Assembly (NCBI GenBank): GCA_001600455.1
Contig: BCKC01000002.1
Location: forward strand, 5,036,171 to 5,100,170
Direction: 5' to 3'
DNA from: Endocalyx cinctus
Lineage: Eukaryota > Ascomycota > Sordariomycetes > Amphisphaeriales > Apiosporaceae
DNA length: 64,000 nucleotides
Each line of letters begins with the position of its first letter. Within the stretch, counting starts at the first letter, position 1. Below are positions 12,234 through 22,211 of the stretch, in pieces. A program made the translations under genes and the position numbers. The notes below the pieces were generated by a model. It saw only the letters and a list, made by a program, of their open reading frames with translations, made no database searches and had not been told where the DNA came from.

Positions 12234-13698
12234 GATAATGTTCTCGCACTATTCCGAGCGCGATACTATAATAAAATTCGACGAAAAAAAAATGAAGAGG
12301 GAAATGAAGATAGCTATTATTTGTATCACCAAAGAGTTAGTTGATGATGATATGACTCAGTATGAAAGGCATGAAAGAATAGTAATTGCCATACAACGTT
12401 TTGTATATGATCTACAACCTCCACTTTTTTTTTTTTTTTTTTTGGTTTGCTTTCTTATGTTTGGGCCTTCTATTCTTTTAGTATTAAATAATGAAATAGA
12501 AATCTATAGATATAGATAATCGGTAAACTTGCAATTGTCAATGTAGAATATTTTACTAGCAAGCGCAGTACCCCCAATAGAGTACTAAGGAAGTAATTAT
12601 ATGTACACGGCACTTACTTAGTATCCATTATCCATTACGGACAACTACAGTGTTGGTGGTATGCTTCTCGGTTGCCACAGTAGAGCCCCGGTTCCTACCT
12701 AGCTGCCTACGTACATACTATATACCTAGGTAGGTAGGTAGGTAGGTAGTGTGCTAGGTGTGCCTACAAGTAGTAGTATACATATCCGTGGATAATAGAT
12801 ATATCCATAAGGTAGTAAGGGAGTCACATTGAATATCGAATATTGAATATTCAGCTTTATCGATACGCTTATCAATTTTGAGGGGCAGATCGGGGGTAAA
12901 CAGCTACCTAAAAAAAAACACAGTGTTGTGCCAACTCTTCCAGTGTCAAACGTGATCAATACTGTCTGGTGAATTATTACGGGTACTTTTAAAGTATAAC
13001 CCATACCATGAGCTACCTAGCAGCCTAGGTATGTAATCCTTAACCGGATCTGGGCAGGAAAGTACATTTACTATACGTCAGCACACGCTAGCTCAGATAT
13101 GTACCTACCTAGGTACTTAGTTATACAACTACAGTTTAAACTATCCCGAACCTTACACCGGCGTCACAAGGGCATCTCTAATCGCCTGTCATCATCCGTC
13201 ATTCCTCTTGACTCTCCAGCTCGCCTCTCCTTGTTATTTACGGTGCATGCCTGTCTTGACCTGTCTCGACTTGACCCATCATAATAATAATTGGAATTTA
13301 ATCAGACACGCCGTATAACCTCTGCCATATAACCTCTTTTTTTTATTCATGATTTTGTATCGATAAACTAGTTAATCAGGCTCTATTACGCCTACTCAAA
13401 CTTGAAGTTTGACCGACGGTTTCTAACCTAGATGAATTCCTACATTCTATTATATATTTAGTGCTGTTGTTTCTACTGCACCCCTTTATTCCTTGTTGTT
13501 AAATCGTTGCATCTTGTGTCGTCGTTTTCCTTTCCGCCTTTCGTCTTGCCAGTAAAGGCGGAGTATATGTCATCTAGTATTGCGGTATTGAATCGGTGAA
13601 TAAGACCTCCAAAGGATAAATTCAAACATATACGTACCCCTTTGCCTAATCTGATACATCCTTGAATCGATTATACTGGGAAAGCCCCTCTTATCGCG
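12234..13698. promoter_or_regulatory. Divergent promoter region of SQS1-like and ATG4
   Basis: 1,465 bp with an oligo(T) tract at about 12425-12442 and several TACCTAGGTA-type motifs (12721-12749, 13013-13035, 13099-13120). No coding region is supported. Confidence 0.5.
12721..12749. repeat. (TAGG)n / CCTAGGTA array
   Basis: TATACCTAGG is followed by consecutive TAGG units. This is the most regular copy of a motif that recurs in intergenic DNA across the window and was not noticed in any exon. Confidence 0.7.
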
Positions 13699-15208
13699 AT
13701 GGATACTACTGTTGATATTGGTCGACGCATCGTACAGATGTTTTGGGACCCCGAGCCCACGAACGACGTGATTCGCGATCAACCAGCTTGGTGTCTTGGC
13801 TCCTCTTATAAACTCAACAATAGTAGTTCTATATCGAAGCCTCAACAGAGCCCGCCACCCTCATCTTCACCAGCCCCGCAAGACCCGGCGAGAGAACGCG
13901 TTCAAGCCCAGACTAGCCTCCCCGAAACGCCGCCCGATTCGATATCTAGCAGTTTTGATTCGTCGCTGGCCTATGACGAGGCGCCTTTGGATGGAGGATG
14001 GCCGCCTGCCTTCCTGGACGATTTTGAATCTAGAATATGGATGACGTACCGGTCCGAATTCGAACCGATTGCCAAGTCACAAGACCCTCGAGCTTTCGCT
14101 GCTTTGTCTTTCTCGATGCGAATCAAGAGTCAACTGTCAGACCAGAATGGGTTCTCTTCGGATAGTGGGTGGGGATGCATGATTCGTTCCGGTCAGAGTC
14201 TGCTAGCAAATGCCATGCTTATGCAGAGGTTAGGTCGAGGTAAGCCACCTATCGGGTATCGAAACTCTACTGCCCCTCGTGAATACGTTGTTGATCGACT
14301 TCTAGCGTGGAGGAGAAGTCAAAAGGACATTGAAGAGAGGAAGATACTATCGCTTTTTGCCGACGACCCACGATCGCCATATTCACTACATAACTTTGTA
14401 CGTCACGGTGCGACCGCTTGTGGGAAATACCCTGGGGAATGGTTTGGCCCCTCGGCGACAGCCAGATGCATACAGTACGTATAGTTCGATCCCTATTAAG
14501 AGGGCCATGTCATCAACTAACACATCTTGACTAGAGCTCTGACAAATGCGACCGAACCGAGCCTGCGCGTCTATTCAACAGGCGACGGTCCTGATGTTTA
14601 CGAGGATAACTTTATGAAGATAGCAAAACCTGACGGCACGATATTCCATCCCACGGTGATACTTGTTGGTACGAGGCTCGGTATCGATAAAATTACACCG
14701 GTTTATTGGGAAGCACTTGCCGCATCCTTACAGATGCCGCAGTCTATTGGAATTGCAGGGTAACTATTTTACCCCAATCTCTTACCATTCTATGAACGGA
14801 CCTTCTTTCTAACACGTATGTAGTGGACGCCCGTCTTCGTCACATTATTTTATCGGGGTACAAGGATTCCATTTCTTCTACTTAGATCCACACTTAACCC
14901 GACCAGCCTTCCCCTATCGCGAGAACCCCGATGAGTATACGCAGGAAGAGATTGATACTTGTCATACGCGAAAGCTACGTCGGTTGCATGTTAAGGAGAT
15001 GGATCCTAGTATGCTGATCGGCTTCCTAATCCGGGATGAGGGAGATTGGGTGGATTGGCGACGTGGCGTCAAGCACGTCCAAGGCAAGGCCATCATCCAC
15101 GTCTCTGATCACGACCCAGTTGCCCAGTTTCATGAGCAGGGTGGCGCAATAGATGCAGTTGAGACGCTTAGTGACGAGGATGATGGCGATACTGCCCAAG
15201 AAGATTAG
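13699..15208 (+). CDS. ATG4: Cysteine protease ATG4
   Basis: Processes Atg8 at its C-terminal Gly and later releases it from phosphatidylethanolamine, so it is essential for autophagosome formation; cytosolic. Three exons (13699-14474, 14535-14759, 14824-15208) encode 461 residues. The catalytic Cys is C160 in [12 protein letters not shown]. The Asp-His pair is D355 and H357 in [10 protein letters not shown]. The substrate-pocket block [14 protein letters not shown] is assembled across intron 2. The region of residues 40-95 is Ser/Pro-rich and probably disordered; the C-terminus is acidic. Both introns (60 and 64 nt) have GT...AG borders and preserve the frame. The start is the first ATG; homologues begin similarly before FWDPEP. 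Confidence 0.97.
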
Positions 15209-15520
15209 ATGGGTAGACGGCTCGCATGCATTGGTTATGATTACGGCGCATATAGTAATACTTTCGAGGCAGGGTAATGTCTGGCGTTTTACTGGATTAT
15301 GAAGGATGAGCGATCAACAAACGTGTAAATACCACGAGCACTCACTGCTGGATATTAAGGGTTGGATTCAAGGGATGATATCGAACCACCCGCTCCTGCC
15401 CTTACACATGCATGTCCTATCAGAGACGCTTGACAATTGTGCATTTTGTCGTCGGCTTAAGCTGGCCCTCTCCGGAAGACGATGGGATTCTGCACTGTAA
15501 GCATTACGAGTGCTCGCTTG
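15209..15520. other. Short convergent intergenic region
   Basis: 312 nt between the stops of ATG4 and the JJJ1-like gene. No further feature is seen; overlapping small plus-strand frames are shadows of the JJJ1 3' exon. Confidence 0.5.
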
Positions 15521-17316
15521 TCATCTCTTGTTCTTCTTTTTCTTCCCGGGTCCAGTCGATGCTGGCTTCAGGGCTGCATGGGACGGGTGGCTCTGAAGGT
15601 GTTTGAAAAGTTCCGACTTCGAATCGAAATTTTCGTTACAACCTGTGCATGTTTGCTATTGAGCGAAACTTGTCAGGAATGAACCAACGTAAAAGGATGG
15701 ACGGAGTTAGCGGGACTCACGGCAGACTTTAGTTGCTCAGCTGCCTGGCGAGCTGCCTTTTTCTGCTTTTTAGCCTTGGCCATTCCTATCTTCTTAACTG
15801 GAGCCTCTTTTTCTAAAGAGATATTTCCGACCCGACCGGTTGCCTCGTCGAGGTCATCACTATCGTTCTGTGGTCCGGGTGGGCTTGTCTTTGGCGCGTG
15901 ACTAGATGCCAGTCTTTCTTCGACTACGTCCCTTGAGGCGTAGTCATCATCCTGGTCCTCGCTTTCACTATCCGAATTCGCAGTCACTATGTTAGATGAT
16001 TCGGGTTCAACGTCGGATTGAGACGCCGTCTCCCGCTGGTCGGAATCTTCTGCTAGGCTTTCATTCTTCTCCCTAAAGCCGCCTTCAGGCTCATCTAAAA
16101 GGGGAGAAGAATCTGTAGGGAAAGATGTGGAGGGTGTTTGGTTATCTAAGTCGAAATGTGCATCTTCTTTCCTCATTTGTCTTCTCAGCTGTTGAACAGC
16201 TTTCGTGTGCTTCTTACTCTTTTCGTGGGCGGCGTATTGCTTCTCACTCTTGAAGGTCTTGTTGCAAACGACGCATTCGATATGTTCGACCTCGGATTCT
16301 TCCTCGCTTTCGGAGAACTCGCCTGCGTTGTCGTCGTCTCCTCGTGACTGGGCCCATTCAGGAACAGCATCAATATCGTTCATCTTGGCCTGGTTAGCCG
16401 CTCGGGACCGAGCAGCTTGCGCAGCGGCAGAATCACGCAAAATCTTCTGTCGCTCGGCTTCGGATTGGGTGTTTGGCACGTATCGGGGATCTCGTTTTCG
16501 CACGAAAGCAACGAGGGACCTCACGGCATCGTTAAACTCGCGTGCCGCATCTTCGCGGAACTTCTTGTTTTCTTTTTCCATCAAACGCCGTACCCTTCGA
16601 TCGGGGGCATCGGACAATCGCCACTTGTCCTTCCAAGAGAAACTGAGTCTTGTGGAGAAGTTCGCCCACTGGCTGTAGAAAGGTTTCGTGACGTGATCCT
16701 GGTCTTTGGATTCTCCGAAAGAAGGATACTCTAAAGGAGCGACACCATCCCATTGGGCGGCTGCTTGCTCGCCTTGGACTAGACGGTCAAAGGTTTCTCG
16801 CAATATAGTGAAGAAGCTATTGGGGGAATCGTCGAGAGGTACAGATTTATTGAAACGGCCAATCAGAGTGTATATTTCCTCGGTTGTGACTACGCGAACG
16901 TTGTAAACTTCTGGGGTAGCATCGGCGTCGGTAGGATCGTCGCCGCGCAAGATGGCATCGCGATGGGAATCATACCAGGCTCGCTCTTGAGGGTCGGAGA
17001 GAACTTCGTAAGCGGACTGGACTTCGGCAAATTTTCGTGTCGCATTCTCGACATCGCCAAAATTTCGATCGGGATGAAGCTCGAGAGCTTTCTTTCTGTA
17101 TGATTTCTTTATCCTAGCAGTAGATACGTTATGGTTCAGTATAAGTGTCCGAGATTGAAATGCGGTATGTCAGTGGCATATTAGTTAATAAAATATAGGT
17201 TCTTACTCGTCTTCCGTAGCATCGTGAGTAATTCCAAGGAGTTCATAATAATCTGTTTTCTTGGAGACATTCTCGCTCGTTCCAGCCTCTCTAGTAGAGG
17301 ACTGTTGAGCACCCAT
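15521..17316 (-). CDS. JJJ1: JJJ1-like J-protein with two C2H2 zinc fingers
   Basis: Cytosolic Hsp70 co-chaperone that in yeast releases Arx1 during late 60S ribosome biogenesis. Three exons (17316-17207, 17113-15721, 15655-15521) give 545 residues. The J-domain starts at [13 protein letters not shown] and carries the HPD motif near residues 50-52 ([13 protein letters not shown]); intron 1 falls inside it. The typical family linker [20 protein letters not shown] follows. Finger 1 is [20 protein letters not shown] with KH after it. Finger 2 is built only when intron 2 (15656-15720, phase 0) is removed: [17 protein letters not shown] plus a final H. The tail is Lys-rich (GKKKKNKR). Without that splice the frame ends early after SAVSP. 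The segment between the fingers is very acidic. Confidence 0.92.
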
Positions 17317-18357
17317 GTCGTATTATATTTTGCTATTATTTGTTGTAAAAAGTGAACATAAAGTGTACATAGAGAGAACCCTCTATTCTCTCTCTCTCTC
17401 TTTTTTTTTTTTTTTTTTTGGCCCCTCCTCCCACTATTCACATGAAATAGCTAATTGAGTATTTTTGATTAAAAACGTAACATACGTAATACTAAGTATA
17501 TGTATACTTCCATACGTGTAAGTACTTATAACGGACTTTTATGAAAACGGATCAATACTTTAGTTACGGAAAACAAACAGATTGGCAGATTGGCAGAGAC
17601 GGAGACGGGCTCAGTTTCTTATTAGAGCGGTGGAGCTCCTAAGGTACTTTCTGGACCTAGCCTTAGTAGATACCTAGGTACCTCCCTAAGTATCATATGA
17701 TTCATTATGCGAGGGGATACTCGCTACACAGTAAAAATTCTTTTTTTTTACAGGTGTGGCTGAACATAGTATCGAACGAGGTATAGTTTTGGCCTCCCTA
17801 ACAAGAACTCATTACCTGCCTAGTATAGTACACTAACCCCCTATAAATTACCTACACTATGCTATGTACTATACTGTGTATTGTAATACTAGGTTAAGAG
17901 AATTCCAGGCCTAACCCCGCGGTTACACGGCAATTTTATGCGAGTTGAGTCATTCTTTCTCTCACCTCAGGTGACCAACGAACCATCCATCAGTCATAGG
18001 GGGCCTGAGAGGGGGGTTTGAAGTGGTCACTTACACTACGCACGTAGCTACCTAGGTAGAATCCATACGAGGTCTAAAAGAAACTGTGGATAACAAGTTT
18101 ACTCAGTATTGATTTCTCTAGCTGCGGTAAATACCTTGATACCTTTTACCTGTGTAACTAATTACTTAAGTGTAATTATGGATATTACCATTTCTTTTTC
18201 CTATTCTTTCTTCTTACCTACCGCTCGATACCTTTCCTTTACCTCTCTCAAAGAATGAGTATGCTTCTATATATAGACGTAAACTACTCCATATATTCAT
18301 TCCCCTAGGTAGTGAACGCACCTTTATAAAACGTATGTTGTCACGTGTGCCCGAGAA
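17317..18357. promoter_or_regulatory. Divergent promoter region of JJJ1-like and SPX-RING genes
   Basis: 1,041 bp. A CT-rich run followed by oligo(T) lies just upstream of JJJ1 (about 17390-17420). CCTAGGTA-type motifs occur at 17670-17692 and 18048-18060. No gene is seen. Confidence 0.5.
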
Positions 18358-19840
18358 ATGAAATTTGCTCAAGAATTCAAAAAATCTCTTCAGCGGGAAG
18401 GTTTGTTTTACTCCATCATGTTCACGGGTTTATGCTATCTACAGTTGCGTTAACGCAATATAGGCTTCCCACAAAAATGGGTTGATACCGCTATTCCCTA
18501 CGGTTCTCTAAAGAAGTGTCTCAAGAAAGTCATCAATGAACTTCAAGACCTAGGGCTCGACAAGGATACCATAGCGAGTCTAGCTGCACACCAAGGCAAT
18601 GGCCCTACCTCTATTTTTCCAGGAGGAGATCTTGGTTTTCAGTATCATTTAGATGAGAGTATTGAAGGGCACTCAAAACATTTCCGTCCAAGGTTAACCG
18701 TCTTCATACATCTCAAAGATGGCGTTGCCGTAGACGCGAGTCTCACGCCGTCCACTAGAGACTTTCTAAAAATGATTTCACGCAAAATACCAGAAGAAGA
18801 AGGAAATGCAGAGCATGCTACGGAGCCTGGGCGCCTAGACCCGCCCTCACCATCTTCAAATCCCCCCGCATATGGACAACCAATTATCCAACGAGTTGAA
18901 GTACCCCTGGTTTTTGACGGTGAATTTTTTGATATACTTCAGAATGATGTCTCTAGCCTCGATCAACTCCACGAGGAAGAGCAGGAGAGGTTGCGAAAAG
19001 AGATCGTAATATTAGGCGATGAGCTCACAAAAACGACGAAGCCATCCAAGGGTCGGAAGGCCAAGGCCGATTTAGCTAAGTGGCGTAGTATTTTCGAATT
19101 ATATCTCGACGCCCGAATCTTCTTCTCTACTCGTGAGAGCGACCACGGTGCCCGAACGAGTGCACAAGCCTTGAGTCAGCTTCAGTGGTTTCAGACTCAG
19201 GTGCACGAGAGGAACTTGGTGCGGGCTCTTAAAATGGAATCTAGTCAGCAAGCCTACGGCAAATTCTTGAACCTGAACGCCGCGCTTCTTCAGATCCTAA
19301 AATTTCAAGAGATCAACAGCCTCGCCATTACCAAGATTTTAAAGAGTACGTCCCGCGACCACCCGGTCTAAATACTTTAGCTAACACCCCTACACAGAAT
19401 TCGATAAGAGAACGTCTTTGGGCGTTTCAAAAGCCTTCCCTATAGCCGTCCATTCGGATCGTTTCCTCGCCAATAGCGTGGCTAAAGAAGTGTGCGCCCA
19501 TATCTCGACGGACCTCATGTCCAGCGTTCCGCAGCTGGACGATTATCTTTGCCCTATATGTTTCGCTGTTGCTTACTGGCCTGTCAGGCTAGATTGCCAG
19601 CATGTCTTCTGCAGCCGGTGTCTTGTGAAACTTTCAAGAAAAGGAGAAAGACATTGCCCACTCTGCCGAGCCGACTGCCTTTTGCGAGCTGGCATCGAAA
19701 ACTTTGATTCGGAACGCGCCCGCTTCCTGAGGCAGTATTTTCCGAGGGAAGTGAAAGAGAAAATTAAAGCAAACGAAACCGAACGAAACAAAGAGATCTT
19801 CGGTCCAGACTACCAAGAACCACTCTGCTCTGTCATGTAA
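18358..19840 (+). CDS. SPX-RING E3 ubiquitin ligase
   Basis: An N-terminal SPX domain senses inositol pyrophosphates and a C-terminal RING recruits E2 enzymes. This architecture is known from fission yeast Pqr1, which limits phosphate import. Exons 18358-18400, 18464-19345 and 19398-19840 encode 455 residues. The SPX start is MKFAQEFKKSLQREG, followed by PYGSLKKCLKKVI with the Lys cluster, and by the later SPX helices (KFLNLNAALLQILKFQEIN...KILKKFDKRT) across intron 2. The RING has CPIC, CQHVFCSRC and CPLC spacing near residues 355-400. A basic C-terminus ends GPDYQEPLCSVM. Introns of 63 and 52 nt are in phase. A role in phosphate homeostasis is inferred from architecture only. Confidence 0.9.
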
Positions 19841-19913
19841 TTTCACGTACTGATTTTATCTACTGCACAGAATGGCTGCCCTAGCTCACCAGCTCAGGCA
19901 CCAGCTAGAGAAC

Positions 19914-19927
19914 CCGGCGTACGCCGG
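19914..19927. terminator. Perfect 14-bp palindrome after the SPX-RING gene
   Basis: CCGGCGTACGCCGG lies 74 nt after the SPX-RING stop, between convergent genes. It can form a short GC-rich hairpin. A role in 3'-end formation is speculative. Confidence 0.25.
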
Positions 19928-20078
19928 TTTTGATTTTCGTTGTCGAATAATTCATGATACCCGAACACGATCAGCTGTCTGACCGCGAATGATAGCATAA
20001 ATGATTTTAATCAAACAATATATTAAACACTCGTGTCGCACACTGACAAAGCTTTTAATTGTTAGTCATTATATACAC

Positions 20079-21470
20079 TTAGTTCAGTATCGACCGTAGA
20101 GAGATCTCGGGAGGATCCCAAACAATATCCTTCAAGCTCACTCTTTGACGCGCTGGGATCAGCATAGACCCGGAACTGCTCGCTGATCCGGAGAGGTCGA
20201 TTGTCCCTTTGTTTGCGACCAACAGCATTTTATCTAGACTGGTGTGCTGTATTATATCGCTTGGTTCATGTTTGACTTCTTCTAGTCCAATCGCCGCTCT
20301 CGCACGCCAGCTCACACAGCTATACAAAAGCTCCGCATCTTCAACGGTGCCGGCCTGGTAAATTCCCACGCCCCACGAGGCTAACTGTAACGGGTCGCCA
20401 GTTCCATAAGGCGTAAATGCATTTCCAACATTGTTAACACCTATGCAGGCCGATAGGCCAAGATCCTTTATCATGGAAGGGATCTGTAGGGTCCCCCGTG
20501 GTCGGGTGTGACTGGATTTCTTTTCGTCTTGTGCACTCTCGGGCCGACCCATCATGAAAATATCACTCGTAGGTAGGCCGACGAAGTGGATAGGGAGCTT
20601 GCTCTCGACAATGATCCGAGACAGCCGGCGAAGTTCGAAATCTGATAGCACGCTGATCTGGGTGCAGTGTCCAAGTGCCACGGTCTTTAATGTCCCTGCA
20701 GAACCAAGCCAATCGTGTTTCTGGAGAGTTTCGACGACGATAAAAGTCAGCGGTCCATCGCCCTCTGACGAAGAAGACGCCTTGAGATTATAATCTAAGT
20801 GGAAGTCGAGGTGAAGACGGTGTTTCAGAGCAGTAGTCACGGCCCAGTCTATATTCTGAACTGAGGCTTCCCGGGAATCCTCGACGTAGGGCGTCGTCCC
20901 GAGAGCATCGATAAACTCGGCGTAATCTGCCAGCGCGTTTGAAATAATGTCTCGATTGGCATCACCATGGGTTGTAGAAAATATTGGATCCTGTGCAAAT
21001 GCACAAATCTGAACTTGGATGAGGTGCGAGAAATCCCTCTTCAGCCTGATGCCGACAGCCAGGGGCAAGACACCGGTTACATGGTCCAGTTCGATGAAAG
21101 CACGAAGCGAGGTCACGCCGTGGGTATAGCTAGTAGCTAGTAGCTGGGCACCACGAACGTACAGATCTTCCTCGGTGTAACGTTCCTTTGCCTTAGACGT
21201 GTTAGACAATGCTTCTCCGAAAGAGCCGGCCTTGGGAAGAAGGTCGGAGTAATCTGGCTGGGTCGCAGATGGTTTCCGGTTACCTGTTAATATGTACGGC
21301 TTGTCTAAGTGGATGTGAGGATGGCAAAGGGAAGGGATGAGGAGATTGGTCGGTCGATCAGCCGTTAACTTTGAGGATTGGATTTGCTGAACAAGGCCAT
21401 CTTTTACTTCAATGTCCCAACGTTCCCCTGGTTTAGATGAGGTAGGTAGGACAACGTTCTCCAACTTCAT
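20079..21470 (-). CDS. Cytosine-deaminase-like metal-dependent amidohydrolase
   Basis: TIM-barrel amidohydrolase of the cytosine deaminase-like group; the substrate is unknown. A single exon encodes 463 residues, with no signal peptide. Metal-binding landmarks: HPHIHLDK (H52, H54), FHLDYN (H224) and LGHCT (H268). The position where the last metal/catalytic Asp is expected reads CIGVNNVGNAF (N346/N347), with D359 slightly further on in YGTGDPLQL. Bacterial cytosine deaminases have Asp there, so activity on cytosine should not be assumed. N- and C-terminal segments resemble the small beta-sandwich of amidohydrolases. It diverges from cystathionine gamma-synthase with 741 bp between starts. Fungal genomes carry several such enzymes, and this one could act on another cyclic amide. 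Confidence 0.82.
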   Translation of the reverse strand: MKLENVVLPTSSKPGERWDIEVKDGLVQQIQSSKLTADRPTNLLIPSLCHPHIHLDKPYILTGNRKPSATQPDYSDLLPKAGSFGEALSNTSKAKERYTEEDLYVRGAQLLATSYTHGVTSLRAFIELDHVTGVLPLAVGIRLKRDFSHLIQVQICAFAQDPIFSTTHGDANRDIISNALADYAEFIDALGTTPYVEDSREASVQNIDWAVTTALKHRLHLDFHLDYNLKASSSSEGDGPLTFIVVETLQKHDWLGSAGTLKTVALGHCTQISVLSDFELRRLSRIIVESKLPIHFVGLPTSDIFMMGRPESAQDEKKSSHTRPRGTLQIPSMIKDLGLSACIGVNNVGNAFTPYGTGDPLQLASWGVGIYQAGTVEDAELLYSCVSWRARAAIGLEEVKHEPSDIIQHTSLDKMLLVANKGTIDLSGSASSSGSMLIPARQRVSLKDIVWDPPEISLRSILN

Positions 21471-22182
21471 GACAGCAGTTGACTAGACTAAATATGAACA
21501 ATAAATAAGCTAGATTTTCAGTGATGAATATATATATATATAACTGGGTATTTATGTGCTTTATACAATATTCTACATATCATAGATATCCGTATGCTTA
21601 ATATACAATCGGAGCGGGGCGGAGCGGGAGAGGAGAGCAGACTGACATCATAATATGTTAATTAATCTGTATCTAATCTAGATAAAGTCGCATATTTCGG
21701 TCGGTACCGACGAGAACATTTCACGAGGAACATAAAAACATTTTAGTTCCTAATATGTTTGAATTGGTTACGTTTACTTTCGAACATTTCTATAGTAATT
21801 GAATCGAATATATTTATATGAGAAACTACAATCATAACCCAGCTGGGCCAGCACAGCACAGCCTAGTATGACGCGACGGTGTTAATTAAAGATAGCAATC
21901 GGGGTTTACTTGTCCAGGTTAGATGGTCAAGCTTCAAAATCTCAGCCTCCGATCACGGCAGCGATCTACTTTTTGACTAATAATTTATCTCTTTAACCCA
22001 CTCGGTCCGTCTATCAAATTAAATCAATGGCAAAATAATAAACAATTCCTAGATGACCCAAAGAAACGTATGAACTTACTTTCTAAGTTCAAAATACGAT
22101 TGACTATAATTCTTAGCCATCAGCCACCGTATTAAACACGAAAACACGTTACGAGGGAGAGAGAAAAGGAAAGAAGAAGAAG
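21471..22182. promoter_or_regulatory. Divergent promoter region of amidohydrolase and CGS
   Basis: AT-rich, with a TA tract near 21529-21542. No sulfur-control (CYS3/Met4-type) site is claimed. It grades into a purine-rich leader (GAGAGA...AAGAAG) before the A tract. Confidence 0.45.
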
Positions 22183-22210
22183 AAAAAAAAAAAAAAAAAA
22201 AAAAAAAAAA
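22183..22210 (+). promoter_or_regulatory. A28 tract ending one base before the CGS start codon
   Basis: Twenty-eight consecutive A residues, then a single C, then the ATG at 22212. If transcribed, it is an oligo(A) 5' leader directly at the initiation site. In yeast such A-rich leaders can bind poly(A)-binding protein and affect initiation; its action here is inference. Confidence 0.55.
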
Positions 22211-22211
22211 C

